From NCBI GenBank assembly GCA_002401225.1, contig NVSM01000014.1, positions 30,160-38,004 of the forward strand: 7,845 bases of DNA. Reading direction: 5' to 3'. The DNA comes from a bacterium (GTDB taxonomy: Bacteria > Planctomycetota > Phycisphaerae > Phycisphaerales > UBA1924). A program made the position numbers and the translations under genes. Shown piece by piece: positions 1 through 5,054 of this stretch; positions within the stretch are counted from its first letter, which is position 1; the number at the start of each line of letters is the position of its first letter. Under the pieces are notes generated by a model. The model was not told the origin of the DNA and ran no database searches. It worked only from the letters and a program-made list of their open reading frames with translations.

Positions 1-272
1 GGCTCCCGTTCGATCCCCCAGACCGTCCGATCGTCGAAGCCCGAGGCGAACGCATCAAAGAACTCGGCGGCGACCCGTTCCGAGATGATTCGTTGCCCAG
101 AGCCGTCATCCGGTTCAAGCAAGGCTTCGGTCGGCTGATCCGAAGTGCAACCGACGAGGGCCAAGTCGTGGTGCTTGATCCACGAATCGTAAAAACCGGC
201 TACGGCAAATCATTCCAGCGAGCGATCCCCAAAGGCATCGAAATTCAGCGGGTGGAGTCTTTCGAGGACTGA
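1..272 (+). CDS. DinG/YoaA-type ATP-dependent DNA helicase, C-terminal fragment
   Basis: This is the 3' end of a gene whose start lies before the window; reading from base 3 gives 89 residues and a TGA at 270-272. The segment carries the superfamily 2 motif VI of XPD/DinG-like helicases, QGFGRLIRS (residues 40-48 of the fragment). It is followed by DEGQVVVLDPRI (51-62) and YGKSFQRAIP (67-76), the usual ending of the helicase_C_2 domain, in which the arginines of motif VI contact ATP. Family members are 5'-3' helicases acting in the cytoplasm on damaged or structured DNA (R-loops, G-quadruplexes, replication conflicts). The N-terminal Walker A/B motifs and any Fe-S cluster cysteines are outside the window, so DinG, YoaA or a DinG-like paralogue cannot be separated. 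The next gene starts 32 nt later on the same strand. Confidence 0.85.
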   Translation, partial: LPFDPPDRPIVEARGERIKELGGDPFRDDSLPRAVIRFKQGFGRLIRSATDEGQVVVLDPRIVKTGYGKSFQRAIPKGIEIQRVESFED

Positions 273-293
273 AGGATTCGCAGTGAGAAGGGA

Positions 294-299
294 TAGACT
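294..299 (+). promoter_or_regulatory. Possible -10 hexamer TAGACT, 5 nt before ATG 305
   Basis: TAGACT (4 of 6 matches to TATAAT, with the key T1, A2 and T6) ends 5 nt before the ATG at 305. This is the spacing expected if transcription begins at or beside the start codon. A purine-rich GAAGGGA (287-293) lies 11 nt from the ATG, too far for a good Shine-Dalgarno, though a weak one is not excluded. No convincing -35 was seen. The case is weak alone; it gains weight because three other genes in the window show the same arrangement. Confidence 0.25.
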
Positions 300-304
300 C
301 TGAG

Positions 305-991
305 ATGCACTGTATTCTCGAACAGACAGATCATTCATCGTCAGCCAGCTTGCTTCTTGAGCAGGGAGATCCTCAAGCCATTTTTGCACACATGCTAGAT
401 CCGTTGATCGCGTGGGTTGGGAACGATCCGAGCGAATGGATTGAAGCATGCGAGAGTGCCCAGCGGATTGTCGTGCCGTGTGGTCGACAAGAAAGCGATG
501 GCGATGAGCATGCAGCAAGCTTGCTCGCGAGCTGGTCGCAAGCCGGTTGGGCACAGTTTGATGAAAATGTACTTCAACTCGATCAACAGATGAACGAAGC
601 AAAAATCGAGCTAATGATCCGCCCGAGCAGCAGCGGGATGCTCTCCGATGCGATCTGCACGATGGCATGGGCAAGGCGAAGCGAGGATTTGGGGTGTTCG
701 CTGATGCTTGACCCAATCGGCTGGATCGTCGAATCGATGCTCCGCGATGTGAGCGATCATCTGAGCCGAATCAATGATTTGTGCGTTGGATGCGAGAAAA
801 TCGGAGCCGTCATGATTCGCTCGGTGAGGCATGATCAGGCAGGTGTGTTGGTAGAATCCTCGATTGGCGAGGGTGAAATCGATTCGGCAATCATCGCAGA
901 TCGCCTTGGAGGCTTGATCCGGTGGGCGATTGATGCAGGCAAGCCGATCGTGGTGCATAACGATGCGGATTTGAAGCTCCTTGGGCTTTGA
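305..991 (+). CDS. Hypothetical protein, possibly a reduced xylose-isomerase-like TIM barrel
   Basis: A 228-aa protein that I do not recognise by name, with no signal peptide or membrane segment, so probably cytoplasmic. Several segments resemble the second half of sugar phosphate isomerase/epimerase (AP endonuclease 2-like) TIM barrels. A helix at 69-99 leads into a strand IELMIRPSSSGMLSD (101-115). Then come CSLMLDPIGW (131-140), whose Asp136 sits where the family has a metal-ligand Asp, AVMIRSV (168-174), and GEGEIDSAI (188-196). The last resembles the 'G-x-G-x-iD' loop before the final helix and strand (PIVVHND, 214-220). The final strand ends in His218 where the family usually has a catalytic Glu, and the protein is shorter than the usual 260-300 residues, so an active metalloenzyme is doubtful. 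It lies between the helicase fragment and nuoC on the same strand; the context gives no clear function. Confidence 0.7.
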   Translation: MHCILEQTDHSSSASLLLEQGDPQAIFAHMLDPLIAWVGNDPSEWIEACESAQRIVVPCGRQESDGDEHAASLLASWSQAGWAQFDENVLQLDQQMNEAKIELMIRPSSSGMLSDAICTMAWARRSEDLGCSLMLDPIGWIVESMLRDVSDHLSRINDLCVGCEKIGAVMIRSVRHDQAGVLVESSIGEGEIDSAIIADRLGGLIRWAIDAGKPIVVHNDADLKLLGL

Positions 992-1017
992 TTGCCTGTC
1001 CCAAGCACCTATCATCT

Positions 1018-1040
1018 CCCCGATCGCGTCCTTGATGGGG
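1018..1040 (+). other. Imperfect hairpin between the hypothetical gene and nuoC
   Basis: CCCC (1018-1021) and ATC (1023-1025) can pair with GATGGGG (1034-1040), leaving G1022 bulged. A G-T pair (1026/1033) closes a 6-nt loop. No T-run follows, so this is not a typical intrinsic terminator. It starts 26 nt after the stop of the preceding gene and ends 35 nt before the nuoC start, so it could be an mRNA processing or leader structure, or chance. Confidence 0.25.
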
Positions 1041-1065
1041 CGCGAGTTAAGCAAAGAACCTACAT

Positions 1066-1069
1066 GAGG
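1066..1069 (+). promoter_or_regulatory. Shine-Dalgarno GAGG deciding the nuoC start
   Basis: GAGG lies 6 nt before the ATG at 1076. It overlaps the in-frame ATG at 1064, which has no such element in front of it. This favours 1076 over 1064 and over the in-frame TTG at 992. Confidence 0.55.
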
Positions 1070-1075
1070 TTTCCG

Positions 1076-1630
1076 ATGAGTACATCAGCACTCGAGCATC
1101 CAACCTTCAAACGCGTCAAGTCAGCCTTCGGGTCGTGCAAGCTTCAAGCGACAGAGTTTCGCGGGCAAGCGACGCTGGTCGTCGAGCCCAAAGACCTGCA
1201 TGCGATCATGAGTTTCTTGCGAGACGATGAGGAATGCCAGTTTAACTTCCTTGCTGATGTCATTGGCATCGATTACCTGGGGTATCCATCAAAGATGCCC
1301 GGGCGGTTCGCGGTGGTCTACAACCTGTGTGCCTATAGCCGAGACGATCGATTCTTCGTCAAGGTCTATCTTGATCCATCGATCCCGACCGAAGGAATCG
1401 AAGAAGACCCCGCGTTGTTCGTCGATTCGGTGTGCGACTTATGGAACAGTGCCGAGTGGCCAGAGCGTGAGTTGTTCGATATGTTCGGCATCCGCTTCGC
1501 CAACCACCCAGACCTTCGCCGAATCATGCTCTGGAAAGATTATCCAGCACATCCGCTCCGCAAAGATTACCCATTGCGAGGCCGAGGCGAACGCGAATCT
1601 TACCGCGTCGTCGATCGCACCAGCTCCTAA
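1076..1630 (+). CDS. nuoC: NADH-quinone oxidoreductase subunit C (complex I 30-kDa subunit)
   Basis: A 184-aa protein of the NuoC/30-kDa family, part of the peripheral arm of complex I at the cytoplasmic face of the inner membrane. There it packs against NuoD and NuoB next to the N2 cluster and the quinone site. The family signature is complete: ERELFDMFGI (130-139), HPDLRRIM (144-151) and DYPAHPLRKDYPL (155-167). The N-terminal half (about 25-120) matches the alpha/beta region, with FNFLADVIGIDY (57-68) being typical. Length is normal for a stand-alone NuoC, so there is no NuoCD fusion. The start at 1076 is chosen from the GAGG 6 nt upstream. Unusually, neither nuoB nor nuoD adjoins it: an unrelated hypothetical lies upstream and a convergent gene downstream. 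The reading of the family is very secure. Confidence 0.95.
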   Translation: MSTSALEHPTFKRVKSAFGSCKLQATEFRGQATLVVEPKDLHAIMSFLRDDEECQFNFLADVIGIDYLGYPSKMPGRFAVVYNLCAYSRDDRFFVKVYLDPSIPTEGIEEDPALFVDSVCDLWNSAEWPERELFDMFGIRFANHPDLRRIMLWKDYPAHPLRKDYPLRGRGERESYRVVDRTSS

Positions 1631-1688
1631 GGGGCTCGTGAATCTCTTCGCCCGCAGCGTAAACAGATCAACGCGGGGATGGATCGGT

Positions 1689-2309
1689 TTAAAAAGTTTG
1701 TTGAGGAATTGAAGTAGACGCTCCACACTCAGGGCATTTTTCAAAATCCCCTATCTCATAGGCACACCAAACACACAAGCCTCGACGACGCCGCGATCGC
1801 ATCTTGGCTCGTCGAGAACCAAAGACCTCGCCCCATAGCAAGCACCATAACGGGACACCAAAGAGTAACGGCGTTCCAATAGCCCCATTCAACATGATTG
1901 TTGGGCGTGGTTCACCCTGAGCAGGAAACGATTCGAGCACGGTATTGTGCCGTTTTCTCATGGTCGTCTTCACTTCGAGAACTGATATCGGCCAACCCAT
2001 ATGTTGGACATGCATCGAGTATGAAAAAGCATTGTCATCCGGGTCATCACCAGAGGCATAGTAATCTCGCTGCCCTTTTCGCACATACTTCACCCAGACA
2101 TTTGGCTTTGGCCACTCTGGTTCCTTTGGCGTCACCGATGGCCAACCAAGAGCCGCGGCTTCCTCTTCGTGCTTAGAAATTAACTGTAAAGGGCGCTCGC
2201 CAACGCGGGATCGAATCTGGGAATTGGCATAACTTAAATTGAGTACAGCGATCGATGCAAGAATAAGAAAGAGCGAGAGGAATAGATAAAAGCGTTGAGA
2301 ACTCTTCAT
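1689..2309 (-). CDS. Two-TM membrane protein with C-terminal zinc ribbon, unknown function
   Basis: A 206-aa protein when started at the ATG at 2309. One membrane helix lies near the N-terminus (about 7-28) and a second at about 138-162. The roughly 110-residue loop between them is polar, with WPKPNVWVKYVRKGQ at 66-80. An Arg-rich stretch (166-176) follows TM2, so by the positive-inside rule the C-terminus is cytoplasmic and the loop periplasmic. The tail has two CxxC pairs, Cys179/Cys182 and Cys192/Cys195 (the latter in CPECG), a zinc-ribbon pattern I associate with planctomycete membrane proteins. It sits 4 nt after the scpA stop and is probably co-transcribed with it. An alternative ATG at 2327 would overlap scpA by 14 nt, and the frame stays open to 2360; no strong Shine-Dalgarno decides between them. 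No catalytic motif was seen. Confidence 0.75.
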   Translation of the reverse strand: MKSSQRFYLFLSLFLILASIAVLNLSYANSQIRSRVGERPLQLISKHEEEAAALGWPSVTPKEPEWPKPNVWVKYVRKGQRDYYASGDDPDDNAFSYSMHVQHMGWPISVLEVKTTMRKRHNTVLESFPAQGEPRPTIMLNGAIGTPLLFGVPLWCLLWGEVFGSRRAKMRSRRRRGLCVWCAYEIGDFEKCPECGASTSIPQQTF

Positions 2310-2313
2310 CTTC

Positions 2314-3141
2314 TCAGTTGAACTCATCCACAGCCACGATCTCCGTCGGCTGCTCGACATCGCTGCGAAGTTCCATCTCCACTTCGCCAGCGTTCATCGA
2401 AACTCCAATACGCTGATCACGCACAAGCACCAATATCGCAAGGAACAAGCCAACCATCTCGGCGCGGGTCTTGCCAACAAGCAAGGATCGCAAATCAGAT
2501 GAGCCTGCATGCTTAGAGGTCATCCGGGCCTGGAGATGTTCGACGATGTTCTCAACATGCACTTCCAAAGGCGTGTCGTCGCTGATCACCTCATGCTCAC
2601 CAATGCGAGAAAAATCAACACTCGCGACGATCTGGCGGAAGGCTTCGACAAGATCAGAAAGATCAAGATCTTCAACCTCAAGCTCGCCCATTTCTTCCAT
2701 CGCCTCGCGAACCGATTCATCATCGATCGGAGCAGCCTTGACCGGGTAGCGTTGCTCCCAAGTCTTCCGCCGCTCGTCGAGCGCGTCCGCAGCGTCTCGA
2801 TACTTTTTATATTCCAAAAGCTGATGCACGAGTTCGAGCCGAGGGTCGATCCCAGGCTCGGCTGGCTTAGTCTCTGTCTCATCGTTCTCGGCATCGCGTG
2901 CGTCTGCTTGGGCAGCGAGCATGCGAGATTTGAGTTCCATCAGCGTCGTTGCCATCACCAGAAACTCGCCCGCAAGATCAATATCAATGCGATCCACATC
3001 ATCGAGATACCCAATATACTGATCAGCGATCAGCGAAAGAGGGATATCGTGCAGATCCACCTCATGCTTACGAATAAGGTAGAGCAGCAGGTCCATCGGG
3101 CCTTCAAATGCTTCGAGTTGTACGCGGTACAGTTCGCTCAT
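2314..3141 (-). CDS. scpA: Segregation and condensation protein A (ScpA kleisin)
   Basis: A 275-aa kleisin subunit of the bacterial SMC-ScpAB condensin, which bridges the two SMC heads and organises chromosomes in the cytoplasm. The N-terminal domain starts YRVQLEAFEGPMDLLLYLIR (5-24) and runs through IDIDLAGEFLVMATTLMELK (52-71), the classical ScpA hallmark that binds the SMC neck. A charged linker (about 76-100) and middle region follow. The C-terminal winged helix, binding the SMC cap, carries TRAEMVGLFLAILVLVRD (225-242). The frame is open as far as 3486, but homology begins exactly at MSELYRVQ. An in-frame ATG two codons upstream (3147) is possible. There is no Shine-Dalgarno; a TGCTACGAT element ends 6 nt before the ATG. 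The scpB partner is not in the window; the downstream neighbour is the zinc-ribbon membrane protein. Confidence 0.95.
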   Translation of the reverse strand: MSELYRVQLEAFEGPMDLLLYLIRKHEVDLHDIPLSLIADQYIGYLDDVDRIDIDLAGEFLVMATTLMELKSRMLAAQADARDAENDETETKPAEPGIDPRLELVHQLLEYKKYRDAADALDERRKTWEQRYPVKAAPIDDESVREAMEEMGELEVEDLDLSDLVEAFRQIVASVDFSRIGEHEVISDDTPLEVHVENIVEHLQARMTSKHAGSSDLRSLLVGKTRAEMVGLFLAILVLVRDQRIGVSMNAGEVEMELRSDVEQPTEIVAVDEFN

Positions 3142-3222
3142 ACACATATCGTAGCACAAATGTCCCCGAGTAGCCGTAAGTTTTTTGTCAACCAAAGACC
3201 AGATTAAGCCGATAGAAGAGGC
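3142..3222. promoter_or_regulatory. Divergent intergenic region between scpA and the zinc-knuckle gene
   Basis: These 81 nt separate two divergent genes and must hold the start signals for both. A T6 run at 3181-3186 flows into TTGTCAA, which reads TTGACA on the minus strand and TTGTCA (3185-3190) on the plus strand. On the plus strand a weak GATAGA (3211-3216) lies 20 nt after TTGTCA and 6 nt before ATG 3223. No long inverted repeat that would suggest a repressor operator was seen. Confidence 0.4.
3148..3156 (-). promoter_or_regulatory. Extended -10 (TGCTACGAT) placing the scpA transcript start on its ATG
   Basis: On the minus strand TGC (3156-3154) precedes TACGAT (3153-3148), a TGn-extended -10 with the key T1, A2, A5 and T6. 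Six nt later comes the scpA ATG at 3141, so RNA would begin at or next to that A. A TTGACA (3191-3186) exists but is 32 nt from the hexamer, too far to be its -35. Confidence 0.4.
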
Positions 3223-3438
3223 ATGGACACCGCCACCCTCCCCACACTGCTCAAGCTCACGACCCAGATCGAACTCAAAACCTGCCCAGAATGCTATGGG
3301 CTCGGGCGCGTAAGTTGTCCACAAACAGTCGCCTGCCGAACCATCGGTTTCAACGGCGTAGCGACCCTCCAGCCCTCTACCGGACATCCAATCCCCTGTC
3401 CCACATGCTCGGGCAAGAAGACCATCCCCAACGCATAA
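3223..3438 (+). CDS. Small protein with two DnaJ-like zinc knuckles
   Basis: A 71-aa protein with no recognised name. It holds CPECYGLGRV (21-30), a CxxCxGxG motif as in the DnaJ zinc-finger domain, then single cysteines at 32 and 38. A second knuckle, CPTCSGKKTI (59-68), follows after a spacer of about 20 residues. The four paired cysteines (21/24 and 59/62) could bind one zinc. Such mini-domains occur in small planctomycete and other bacterial proteins and in DnaJ itself, but there is no J domain here. The start is ATG 3223. A purine-rich GAAGAGG just before it is very close (1 nt for GAGG, 4 nt for GAAG). The gene is divergent from scpA and lies 30 nt upstream of the arabinose-phosphate isomerase gene on the same strand. 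The cysteine pattern supports a real gene; its role is unknown. Confidence 0.6.
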   Translation: MDTATLPTLLKLTTQIELKTCPECYGLGRVSCPQTVACRTIGFNGVATLQPSTGHPIPCPTCSGKKTIPNA

Positions 3439-3457
3439 CTCGCATGGGCAAGCGGCA

Positions 3458-3463
3458 TATCCT
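3458..3463 (+). promoter_or_regulatory. Possible -10 hexamer TATCCT, 5 nt before ATG 3469
   Basis: TATCCT (4 of 6 matches to TATAAT) is followed by TCTCT and then the ATG. The upstream stretch is pyrimidine-rich and holds no Shine-Dalgarno, so the isomerase gene is either leaderless or translated in a Shine-Dalgarno-independent way. No clear -35 was found. Confidence 0.25.
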
Positions 3464-3468
3464 TCTCT

Positions 3469-4509
3469 ATGCCCGCGACCACACAATCAACTCCAAAAAC
3501 GACAGACGAACTCGCCTTCATCACGCGAGCGTTTGCCCACGAATCCGCAGCCATCGCTCGGCTCGGCGATGCGGTCGATGAGCGATATACCCAAGCCGTC
3601 GATCTGATCGTCGCCTGCGCAGACGCCGGCGGCACCGTCATCGTCTCTGGGCTTGGCAAGTCCGGTCACATCGGAGCCAAGATCTCCGCAACCATGGCCT
3701 CGCTCGGAATCACTTCCCACGCTGTGCATCCAACCGAAGCTGCTCACGGCGATCTCGGACGGTTCCGCAAGAACGACCTCGCAATCTGTCTAAGTCATTC
3801 CGGTGAAACCGCCGAACTCATCGGGCTCGCATCGATCCTGCGCCAAGACAAACTCCCCATCATCGCGATCACCCGAGGAAAAGGTTCCGGCAAACCCGAA
3901 TCATCCCTCCAACGCATCGCAACCGTCACCCTCGAAGCACTCGTCACAGACGAAGCTGGCGATGGCGAGTTCCTTGCGCCAACAACCTCAACCACCGCAG
4001 CCCTCGCCATCGGCGATGCCCTCGCCCTGGCTGTTGCACGCAGGCGAGCATTCACAAACGAAGATTTTCGCGCCCGCCATCCCGGCGGCACACTCGGGTC
4101 ATTGCTCAAACCCGTGAGCGAACTTATTCGATTCCACGCAGGAAAAAACCTTCCAATCCTCAATGAAACCCTGACGGTGAGTCAAGCATTGACCCAAGCA
4201 TCAAAGGTCAAACGACGCCCCGGTGCATTGCTCATCGTCAACGACGCCGGCACACTCACCGGCATATTTACAGACTCAGACCTTCGCCGACTCGTATTGC
4301 GAGACACCAACGAACTCCAAAGCCCACTCACAGAGGTCATGTCCAAAGATCCAAAGACCCTGACGAGCGATGCATTGGCCAGCGACGCTGTCGCGATGTT
4401 TCGTGAGTATCGAGCCGATGAAATCCCCATCGTTGACGAATCGAACACACCGGTTGGGATGCTCGATGTCCAAGACCTCATCGCCATGAAACTCGTCGAA
4501 GACAACTAA
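3469..4509 (+). CDS. kdsD: D-arabinose-5-phosphate isomerase (KdsD/KpsF/GutQ family)
   Basis: A 346-aa enzyme that interconverts D-ribulose-5-phosphate and D-arabinose-5-phosphate, the first committed step towards Kdo of lipopolysaccharide, in the cytoplasm. The SIS domain spans about 40-210, with GLGKSGHIG (61-69), HPTEAAHGD (87-95), SHSGETAE (109-116) and APTTSTTAALAIGDALA (170-186). Residues that appear to match the E. coli KdsD catalytic set are Lys64, Glu113, Glu162 and His204 (in RHPGGTLG). Two CBS domains follow (about 220-276 and 285-343), with GIFTDSDLRRL (265-275) and GMLDVQDL (330-337); in this family they form the regulatory, nucleotide- or sugar-sensing tail. Length is close to the usual 320-330. 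The kdsC gene follows after 21 nt, which supports a Kdo role over the sugar-alcohol role of GutQ. There is no Shine-Dalgarno. Confidence 0.93.
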   Translation: MPATTQSTPKTTDELAFITRAFAHESAAIARLGDAVDERYTQAVDLIVACADAGGTVIVSGLGKSGHIGAKISATMASLGITSHAVHPTEAAHGDLGRFRKNDLAICLSHSGETAELIGLASILRQDKLPIIAITRGKGSGKPESSLQRIATVTLEALVTDEAGDGEFLAPTTSTTAALAIGDALALAVARRRAFTNEDFRARHPGGTLGSLLKPVSELIRFHAGKNLPILNETLTVSQALTQASKVKRRPGALLIVNDAGTLTGIFTDSDLRRLVLRDTNELQSPLTEVMSKDPKTLTSDALASDAVAMFREYRADEIPIVDESNTPVGMLDVQDLIAMKLVEDN

Positions 4510-4516
4510 GCCAGCC

Positions 4517-4524
4517 GAAGAGGA
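4517..4524 (+). promoter_or_regulatory. Shine-Dalgarno GAAGAGGA deciding the kdsC start
   Basis: This purine-rich site ends 6 nt before ATG 4531, the ideal spacing, and only 3 nt before the in-frame TTG at 4528. It therefore supports ATG 4531 as the start. It lies in the 21-nt gap after the isomerase gene, consistent with translation from a shared transcript. Confidence 0.65.
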
Positions 4525-4530
4525 CCATTG

Positions 4531-5040
4531 ATGCAACCAGATCTCAAAAACATCCAACTCTTCATCTTCGATGTCGACGGCGTGCTCACCGATGGCTCGA
4601 TCAACATCAGCGACGATGGCTCCGAGACCAAACGATTCAGCGTGCGCGATGGATTCGCCTTCCGTCTTTGGCTCAACGCCGGGCTCAAGATCGCCATCAT
4701 CACCGGGCGATCTGGAGATGCCCTCAAGCACCGCATGAAGGCATTGGGAATCGATGACAATCTCATCATCCAAGGCTCACGCGACAAGTCAGATGCCCTC
4801 GACGAAATTATCAAAGGCACAGGCATCACCGAGAACAACATCGCCTACATGGGCGACGATTGGCCAGACCTTCCCGCCCTCACCCGCGTTGGGTTCCCGA
4901 CCTGCCCAAGTGATGCCGAGCCCGAGGTCATCAGTGCTTGCGCCCTCGTTACGACTCAACCCGGCGGGCACGGAGCCGCCCGAGAAGCGATCGCCCATGT
5001 GCTTGGTGCCAAAGGCATCTATACGCCTCTTCAAGACTGA
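4531..5040 (+). CDS. kdsC: 3-deoxy-D-manno-octulosonate-8-phosphate phosphatase (KdsC)
   Basis: A 169-aa HAD-superfamily phosphatase of the C0 (capless) type, removing phosphate from Kdo-8-phosphate to give Kdo. Motif I is FDVDGVLTDG (13-22), with nucleophile Asp14 and acid/base Asp16. Motif II is IITGR (56-60, Thr58). Lys86 in QGSRDKSDAL (81-90) is the motif III lysine, and motif IV is YMGDDWPDLP (106-115). The C-terminal GGHGAARE (145-152) is typical of KdsC, whose tail completes the neighbour's active site in the tetramer. Length is close to E. coli KdsC (188 aa), with a slightly shorter N-terminus. It is flanked by the Kdo isomerase (21 nt before) and the LptC-like gene (14 nt after), the classical lipopolysaccharide gene order. 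All catalytic residues are intact. Confidence 0.94.
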   Translation: MQPDLKNIQLFIFDVDGVLTDGSINISDDGSETKRFSVRDGFAFRLWLNAGLKIAIITGRSGDALKHRMKALGIDDNLIIQGSRDKSDALDEIIKGTGITENNIAYMGDDWPDLPALTRVGFPTCPSDAEPEVISACALVTTQPGGHGAAREAIAHVLGAKGIYTPLQD

Positions 5041-5042
5041 CC

Positions 5043-5048
5043 TACAAT
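5043..5048 (+). promoter_or_regulatory. -10-like TACAAT in the 14-nt gap, 6 nt before ATG 5055
   Basis: TACAAT matches TATAAT at 5 of 6 positions and ends 6 nt before the ATG of the giant LptC-like gene, which has no Shine-Dalgarno. The hexamer begins 2 nt after the kdsC stop. This would be an internal, leaderless promoter within the Kdo/Lpt unit, allowing separate expression of the transport protein. No TTGACA-like -35 lies 16-18 nt upstream, so a dedicated sigma factor or chance remains possible. Confidence 0.4.
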
Positions 5049-5054
5049 CGCCCT

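Noticed and set aside
992..1075. N-terminal extension of nuoC from the TTG at 992
   Set aside because: The extension has no family similarity, and GAGG at 1066-1069 points to ATG 1076.
1651..1677. CCCGC...GCGGG inverted repeat between the convergent nuoC and membrane-protein genes as a bidirectional terminator
   Set aside because: Only 5 pairs with a 17-nt loop and no T-run on either strand.
1227..1712. 161-aa plus-strand frame overlapping nuoC
   Set aside because: It is the alternate frame of a well-supported gene, rich in Ser/Arg as expected of a shadow, with no motif.
3186..3191. TTGACA on the minus strand as the -35 of scpA
   Set aside because: It lies 32 nt from the TACGAT hexamer, far beyond the usual 16-18 nt, and no other -10 at the correct distance was seen.
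2509..3207. 232-aa plus-strand frame opposite scpA
   Set aside because: It lies antisense to nearly the whole scpA coding region and has no domain of its own; long shadow frames are common at this base composition.
3142..3486. 115-codon upstream extension of the scpA frame on the minus strand
   Set aside because: ScpA homology begins at 3141; the extension lies opposite the zinc-knuckle gene and shows no sensible protein pattern beyond its mirrored cysteines.
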